Position numbers and translations under genes: made by a program. From NCBI GenBank assembly GCA_002429045.1, contig DIYM01000153.1, positions 1-26,937 of the forward strand: a stretch of DNA of 26,937 bases, in the 5' to 3' direction. The notes beneath the pieces are model-generated. The model had not been told where the DNA came from. It ran no database searches and saw only the letters and a list, made by a program, of their open reading frames with translations. Below are positions 23,532 through 26,937 of this stretch, one piece after another. Origin of the DNA: Phycisphaerales bacterium UBA6054. GTDB lineage: Bacteria; Planctomycetota; Phycisphaerae; Phycisphaerales; UBA1924. Position 1 is the first letter of the stretch; each line of letters opens with the position of its first letter.

Positions 23532-24251
23532 ATGACCGTCACCGATCGCACACTCAGCACCCGGCTCAAGGACGACAACTGGGCCCTCCACCAGATCGCC
23601 GAAAAGACCGAGGGCCCCGGGTCGCTGATCAAGGGAACCCTGCCCGAGTCGGGATACCGCACCATGCTCGCGCAGCACTGGCTCATGTCCAAGGCCCTCG
23701 ACGAGGGCGTCGCGGACGCCCTGAAAGCCCACCCGGAACTGGGCACCTTCGTGCTGCCCGAGCAGATGTACGCCCAGCACTACGCCGCCGATCTGGAGCA
23801 CTACGGCATCGACACCGGATCGATCACCCCCGAGCCCGGGTGCGAGCGGTACCTGGCCGAACTCGAGTCCAACCGCGGCGATCACATGTTCATGCTCGGG
23901 CTGCACTACGTCCGCCTGGGCGCCAGCAACGGCAACAAGTTCGTCGCCAAGAAGGTCCGCCAGACCTATCAACTCCCCGATACCGGGGAGGGCACAAGGG
24001 CCCTCGATCCGTTCGGGCCGGACCAACGCGAGAAGTGGCACGCGTTCAAATCGGCGCTCGACGCCCACAGCTTCACACCCGAACAGGCCGACCGGGTCTT
24101 CGACGGCACGCGGGCGGCGTTCGAGCACGCGATCTGCTACCACCTCGACCGGCACATCCCCGGTGATGAACTGCTCGCCCAGCACGCCGGGACGCTGGAT
24201 AAGGAGGCCTTCGACAAGGGGCATTCGGTGCACGTCGGCTCGGGCGCCTGA
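23532..24251 (+). CDS. Heme oxygenase (biliverdin-producing type)
   Basis: A 239-residue helical protein of the heme oxygenase family, which opens heme to biliverdin, iron and carbon monoxide, usually to gain iron. The ATG at 23532 has GAGGA 6 bp upstream; the open frame extends 15 codons further, through the palindrome. TLSTRLKDDNWALHQIAEKT matches the N-terminal helix, and His20 is the expected proximal heme ligand. The distal helix region HYVRLGASNGNKFVAKKV corresponds to the Y.R.LGDLSGGQ...K stretch of the family, but the GDLSGG segment is replaced by GASNGN: the glycines at the ends remain and the aspartate that orders distal water is absent. This may alter the oxygenation step. Length is typical (about 210-240). 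The gene stands alone between two terminator-bearing neighbours, with a Fur-like palindrome before it. Confidence 0.85.
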   Translation: MTVTDRTLSTRLKDDNWALHQIAEKTEGPGSLIKGTLPESGYRTMLAQHWLMSKALDEGVADALKAHPELGTFVLPEQMYAQHYAADLEHYGIDTGSITPEPGCERYLAELESNRGDHMFMLGLHYVRLGASNGNKFVAKKVRQTYQLPDTGEGTRALDPFGPDQREKWHAFKSALDAHSFTPEQADRVFDGTRAAFEHAICYHLDRHIPGDELLAQHAGTLDKEAFDKGHSVHVGSGA

Positions 24252-24261
24252 CCGAATCATA

Positions 24262-24290
24262 CCCTTTCAAAGCCCTTTCATATATATAAC
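24262..24290 (+). repeat. Direct repeat CCCTTTCA, 11 bp apart, followed by an AT-only stretch
   Basis: CCCTTTCA occurs at 24262-24269 and 24273-24280, directly followed by TATATATAA. In this GC-rich window such an AT island is unusual. It lies in the 204-bp gap between the heme oxygenase and PEP-CTERM-like genes and could be promoter DNA for the latter, about 165 bp before its ATG. Confidence 0.4.
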
Positions 24291-24455
24291 AGGGCAGATC
24301 GCCACGAATTCTGGGGAGATTTCGGGATACGGACGCCTGATCCGGTGGATTCACCGCTATCCTTTGACCAAGAGAACAGCGCGCGGCGTGCACAGTGTGT
24401 GATCGGTCTTGGTGAGGCCGAGCACCCCGCGTGACAAGCAAGAGAGAGGAAAGAG

Positions 24456-25055
24456 ATGACCAAGAAAGCAAGTGCGCTCGGTTTCGCGGCGGTTGTCGCG
24501 ATCACCGCCGGTGCCGCCCAGGCCGTAGATGTCGCAGACAAGCTGCTCATCATCGACCTCACGGTCGAGAACCAGGTCACCATCACCGCGACCGACGGGC
24601 TCTCGTCCTCGACGGTGTCCGGTCCGGACCTGACCGGCGTCTACCTCGAAGACTTCTTTGCCGCCGACGGGGTGTCGAGCCTGAACGCCTCGCTGGTCTC
24701 GGGCGACCTGACGAACTTCGAGAACCCGTCGGACGGCACGCCGAGCATCTTCCGTGATGGCACGACCGACCGCGGGCTGAACATCTTCTCGTTCTCGAGC
24801 GATTTCACCGTCACGTTCACCGCCGACTCCCAGGCGTTCACGGGATCGGCCGTGTTCACCCTCGAGGCGGACGACTTCGCGGACATGTTCGCGGGCGGTG
24901 AGCGTAGCGGGAACATCTTCTTCCCCGCCGACAGTGTCGACGACCTCGACTCCGCCGAGTTCCTCGGCACCTATCACGTCATCGTCCCCGCGCCGGCCGC
25001 CCTCCCGCTGATGGGTCTCGGGCTCGGCTTGGGCGCGATGCGTCGCCGTCGCTGA
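24456..25055 (+). CDS. PEP-CTERM-like secreted protein, unknown function
   Basis: A 199-residue exported protein. The ATG at 24456 follows GAGAGAGGAAAGAG, a good ribosome site. The signal peptide is MTKKASALGFAAVVAITAG...AQA, cut before VDVADKLL. The mature part is acidic and rich in Ser, Thr, Asp and Phe, suggesting a beta-sheet fold; I recognise no enzyme motif. The last 22 residues, VPAPAALPLMGLGLGLG then AMRRRR, follow the PEP-CTERM plan with VPAP replacing VPEP, so exosortase-type processing is expected. It does not obviously resemble the other PEP-CTERM-like protein (1088-1864) outside the tail. A strong terminator follows at 25097, and the upstream gap has a CCCTTTCA repeat with an AT island, so it is probably a single-gene unit. 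Confidence 0.83.
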   Translation: MTKKASALGFAAVVAITAGAAQAVDVADKLLIIDLTVENQVTITATDGLSSSTVSGPDLTGVYLEDFFAADGVSSLNASLVSGDLTNFENPSDGTPSIFRDGTTDRGLNIFSFSSDFTVTFTADSQAFTGSAVFTLEADDFADMFAGGERSGNIFFPADSVDDLDSAEFLGTYHVIVPAPAALPLMGLGLGLGAMRRRR

Positions 25056-25096
25056 GACCCTCTCCGGCCCACGCCGAAGGACACCAGAAACGGACC

Positions 25097-25126
25097 GCCC
25101 GCCCTCCCCGGAGGGCGGGCTTCTTT
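25097..25126 (+). terminator. Strong rho-independent terminator, perhaps working in both directions
   Basis: GCCCGCCCTC / GAGGGCGGGC forms a perfect 10-bp stem with a short loop, followed by TTCTTT on the plus strand. It ends transcription of the PEP-CTERM-like gene (stop 25055). The convergent symporter gene ends at 25155, and on the minus strand GGTCCGTTTC follows the stem, so it may serve both. Confidence 0.8.
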
Positions 25127-25154
25127 GTGCCCGCGTGCGACCGGTCGCCCGGGC

Positions 25155-26630
25155 TTACCCCAGGGCCTCTTCCCGCTCTTCCTCTTCCTTGGTGAACTCG
25201 TCGAGCGTGTCCCCCCCGAACTCGCGTTCGACCTGCGCCTCGGTGAGCAGCTCGCCCTCGGTGGACGCGACGACCGTCGCGACCATGCAGTCACCGGTCA
25301 CGTTGCACGTCGTGCGGCACATGTCGAGGATCCGGTCCACACCCAGGATCACCGCGATGCCCGTGGTCATCGCCTCGGCCGGCATCTCGACCGCCTGCAG
25401 CACGATGATCAGCATCACGATGCCGACGCCCGGCACGGCGGCGGTGCCGATCGATGCCAGCGTCGCGGTCAGGACGATGGTCAGCTGGTCCCCGAACGAC
25501 AGCGGGACCCCGAACGCCTGCGCGATGAACACCGCCGCCACGCCCTGGTACAGCGCGGTCCCGTCCATGTTGATCGTCGCGCCGATCGGCAGCACGAACG
25601 AGCCGATCCGCTCGCGCACGCCCAAGCGTTCCTCGCAGCACTCCATCGTGACGGGCAGGGTCGCGCCCGAACTCGACGAACTGAACGCGAGCAACTGGGC
25701 GGGCGAGATCGAGCGGAAGAACCGGCGGTAGCCCACGGGAGTGAGCGCCCGGAGCACACCCGGGTACACCGCGAACACCATGACCGACAGACCGAGCACG
25801 ACCACGAACGCGTACTTCGCCAGGCTCTTGAGCACCTCGATCCCGAGGTCCGCGAGCACGACGACGATCAGCGCGAACACCGCGAAAGGCGCGATCAGCA
25901 GGACCATGTGGACGATCTTGATCACGACCTCGGTCATGCCCTCGAAGAACGCGATCAGCGGGCCGGCACGCTCGCGCGGGAGCAGCGTCAGGGCCACCCC
26001 AACCAGCAGCCCCACCACGACGACCTGGAGCGTGTTGCCCTCGGCCATCGACTCGAACGGATTCTGCGGGAAGATCTCCAGCAGGATGTCCCACGTGCCC
26101 CGCTGCTGCTGCTCCTCGGCGTTCTTCATCTTGCCGGCCGCGTTGTCGGCCTGCTGGGCCGCGATCGAGTCGCGCAGCTCATCGGGGAACCCGCGCCCCG
26201 GGCCGATCGCGTTGGCCAGCAGCAGCCCGACCGAGATCGCCACCGCGGTCGTCGCCAGGTAGATCCCGATCGTCTTGCCCCCCACACGCCCGAGCTTGGC
26301 GGTGTCGTTGAGGCTCGCCACCCCGGCGGCCAGCGAGAACAGCACGATCGGGACCGCGATGAACCGCAGGCCCCTCATGAACAGGTCCCCGATGAACTCC
26401 ATCAGATTGCGCGTGAACCCCGCCGCGTGCGCCACGATCGAGGCGTCGTCGTTCACGCCCCCGGGCGATCCGCCCCCCAGGAACGATGCGGGATCGTTCA
26501 CGCCCAGGGACGCCCAGGTCTGGTCGGACCAGGACGCGTTCACGATCAGACCCACCACCACGCCGAGGACCAACCCGATGAGGATCCTCCAGTGCAGCGC
26601 GAGGCGTTTGCGGGCGGGCGTGCTGGTCAT
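25155..26630 (-). CDS. Sodium/proton-acidic amino acid symporter, GltP/DAACS family
   Basis: A 491-residue membrane carrier of the dicarboxylate/amino acid:cation symporter family. The start at 26630 has GAGGAG 8 bp upstream; an in-frame extension to 26678 lacks a site. Landmarks: the serine-rich hairpin 1 FSSSSSGATLPVTMECCEE (316-334), LPIGATINMDGTAL (347-360) including the NMDGT cation-site motif, a TM8-preceding hairpin at SIGTAAVPGVG, and GVDRILDMCRTTCNVTGD (430-447). In the last, Asp436, Arg439, Thr440, Asn443 and Asp447 line up with the residues that hold aspartate and sodium in the archaeal GltPh structure. The arginine favours acidic amino acids over neutral ones or plain dicarboxylates. 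An extra hydrophilic loop (about 145-180) with QQQ-rich sequence separates TM3 and TM4. The C-terminus ends in a Glu-rich tail. Uptake of glutamate or aspartate would suit the gamma-glutamyl genes nearby, but no operon link exists. Confidence 0.92.
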   Translation of the reverse strand: MTSTPARKRLALHWRILIGLVLGVVVGLIVNASWSDQTWASLGVNDPASFLGGGSPGGVNDDASIVAHAAGFTRNLMEFIGDLFMRGLRFIAVPIVLFSLAAGVASLNDTAKLGRVGGKTIGIYLATTAVAISVGLLLANAIGPGRGFPDELRDSIAAQQADNAAGKMKNAEEQQQRGTWDILLEIFPQNPFESMAEGNTLQVVVVGLLVGVALTLLPRERAGPLIAFFEGMTEVVIKIVHMVLLIAPFAVFALIVVVLADLGIEVLKSLAKYAFVVVLGLSVMVFAVYPGVLRALTPVGYRRFFRSISPAQLLAFSSSSSGATLPVTMECCEERLGVRERIGSFVLPIGATINMDGTALYQGVAAVFIAQAFGVPLSFGDQLTIVLTATLASIGTAAVPGVGIVMLIIVLQAVEMPAEAMTTGIAVILGVDRILDMCRTTCNVTGDCMVATVVASTEGELLTEAQVEREFGGDTLDEFTKEEEEREEALG

Positions 26631-26808
26631 TCGGCGGCTCCTCGTTCCCCACTCCACGCCCGACAGGGGCGGATGCACACCTTATCGGGCAACGCCCGGC
26701 GACGCACGCCCGGACACGCGTCGCACCCCGCACGCCCGAACGCCGGGAGCGCCGGCTCCGGGTGCCCCCGCTGGTGCGCCCGCGGACAGAATGGACGATT
26801 GCACACGG

Positions 26809-26829
26809 CTCGCCTCGTTGGCAGGCGAG
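26809..26829. repeat. Small hairpin in the gap before the right-edge gene
   Basis: CTCGCCT / AGGCGAG forms a 7-bp perfect stem with a 7-nt loop. It lies in the divergent 231-bp gap 26631-26861, about 32 bp before the possible start at 26862. I see nothing else definite in that gap, though the symporter promoter must lie there. Confidence 0.35.
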
Positions 26830-26861
26830 ACCGAACCCGCCGTTCACACCGAGAAACACAC

Positions 26862-26937
26862 GTGCCACCCGCAGGCCCACACAACCCGGCACGCCGCACG
26901 CTCGCCGCTCTCGGCGTGACGGCCATCGCGTCGCTGT
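26862..26937 (+). CDS. Possible start of a secreted protein, cut by the window edge
   Basis: From a GTG at 26862 the frame reads VPPAGPHNPARRTLAALG then VTAIASL to the edge. A polar start, two arginines and a hydrophobic run look like a signal peptide or membrane anchor. The ribosome site is weak (CGAGAA). Only 25 residues are visible, so this is tentative. Confidence 0.35.
   Translation, partial: MPPAGPHNPARRTLAALGVTAIASL

Overview
The window is high-GC DNA that looks like a chromosome segment of a planctomycete, most likely of the Phycisphaerales type. This is inferred from protein hallmarks, not from a marker gene: C-terminal dockerin-like cassettes with paired FFD motifs (ADLAEPFG...NFFD...LFNAG), a pilin-like protein carrying an H-X9-DG motif, PEP-CTERM-like tails ending in RRRR, and a lamin-tail-like secreted family. 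No phage, transposase, integrase or CRISPR array was recognised.

Left part (1-7460). Three related secreted proteins (2-850 partial, 2000-3742, 4933-6342) share INEV.ENPP/WEY.EL and G.NPDA..RV signatures and dockerin-like EF-hand segments. The middle one lies 36 bp downstream of a type IV pilin-like gene (3779-4765), probably in one transcript. A small PEP-CTERM-like protein (1088-1864) sits beyond a probable terminator. Then comes a PadR regulator (7097-7459) overlapping by ATGA a membrane protein that joins the N-terminal prefix domain of PadR-linked permeases to an SLBB-like domain (6396-7100). That architecture is unfamiliar to me.

Centre (7460-14320). About 1 kb (7460-8477) contains no recognisable intact gene and may be decayed. 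tRNA-Ile(GAT) follows with its own sigma70-like promoter. Next is a minus-strand run in the order VWA protein, DUF4139 protein, OmpR/PhoB-family response regulator and large-sensor histidine kinase; the last two overlap by ATGA. Upstream of the VWA gene lies an array of TGTCAC half-sites with exact 11-bp spacing, the geometry used by OmpR/PhoB-family regulators. It is a good candidate for autoregulation of this cluster.

Right-centre (14326-20726). A compact minus-strand run reads: GCS2-family glutamate-cysteine ligase-like enzyme fused to two CBS domains, then a zinc-dependent aspartoacylase/succinylglutamate desuccinylase-like hydrolase (GTGA overlap), then gamma-glutamyltranspeptidase (TGATG overlap), then an MFS transporter (37-bp gap). 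This is a coherent gamma-glutamyl (amide-making and amide-breaking) module whose substrate is unknown.

Right part (21015-26937). A secreted M14 zinc carboxypeptidase with a dockerin-like tail is divergent from that run. It is followed by a heme oxygenase with a Fur-family-like palindrome in its leader, a PEP-CTERM-like protein, and a minus-strand Na+/acidic amino acid symporter of the GltP family. The start of a possible secreted protein lies at the right edge.
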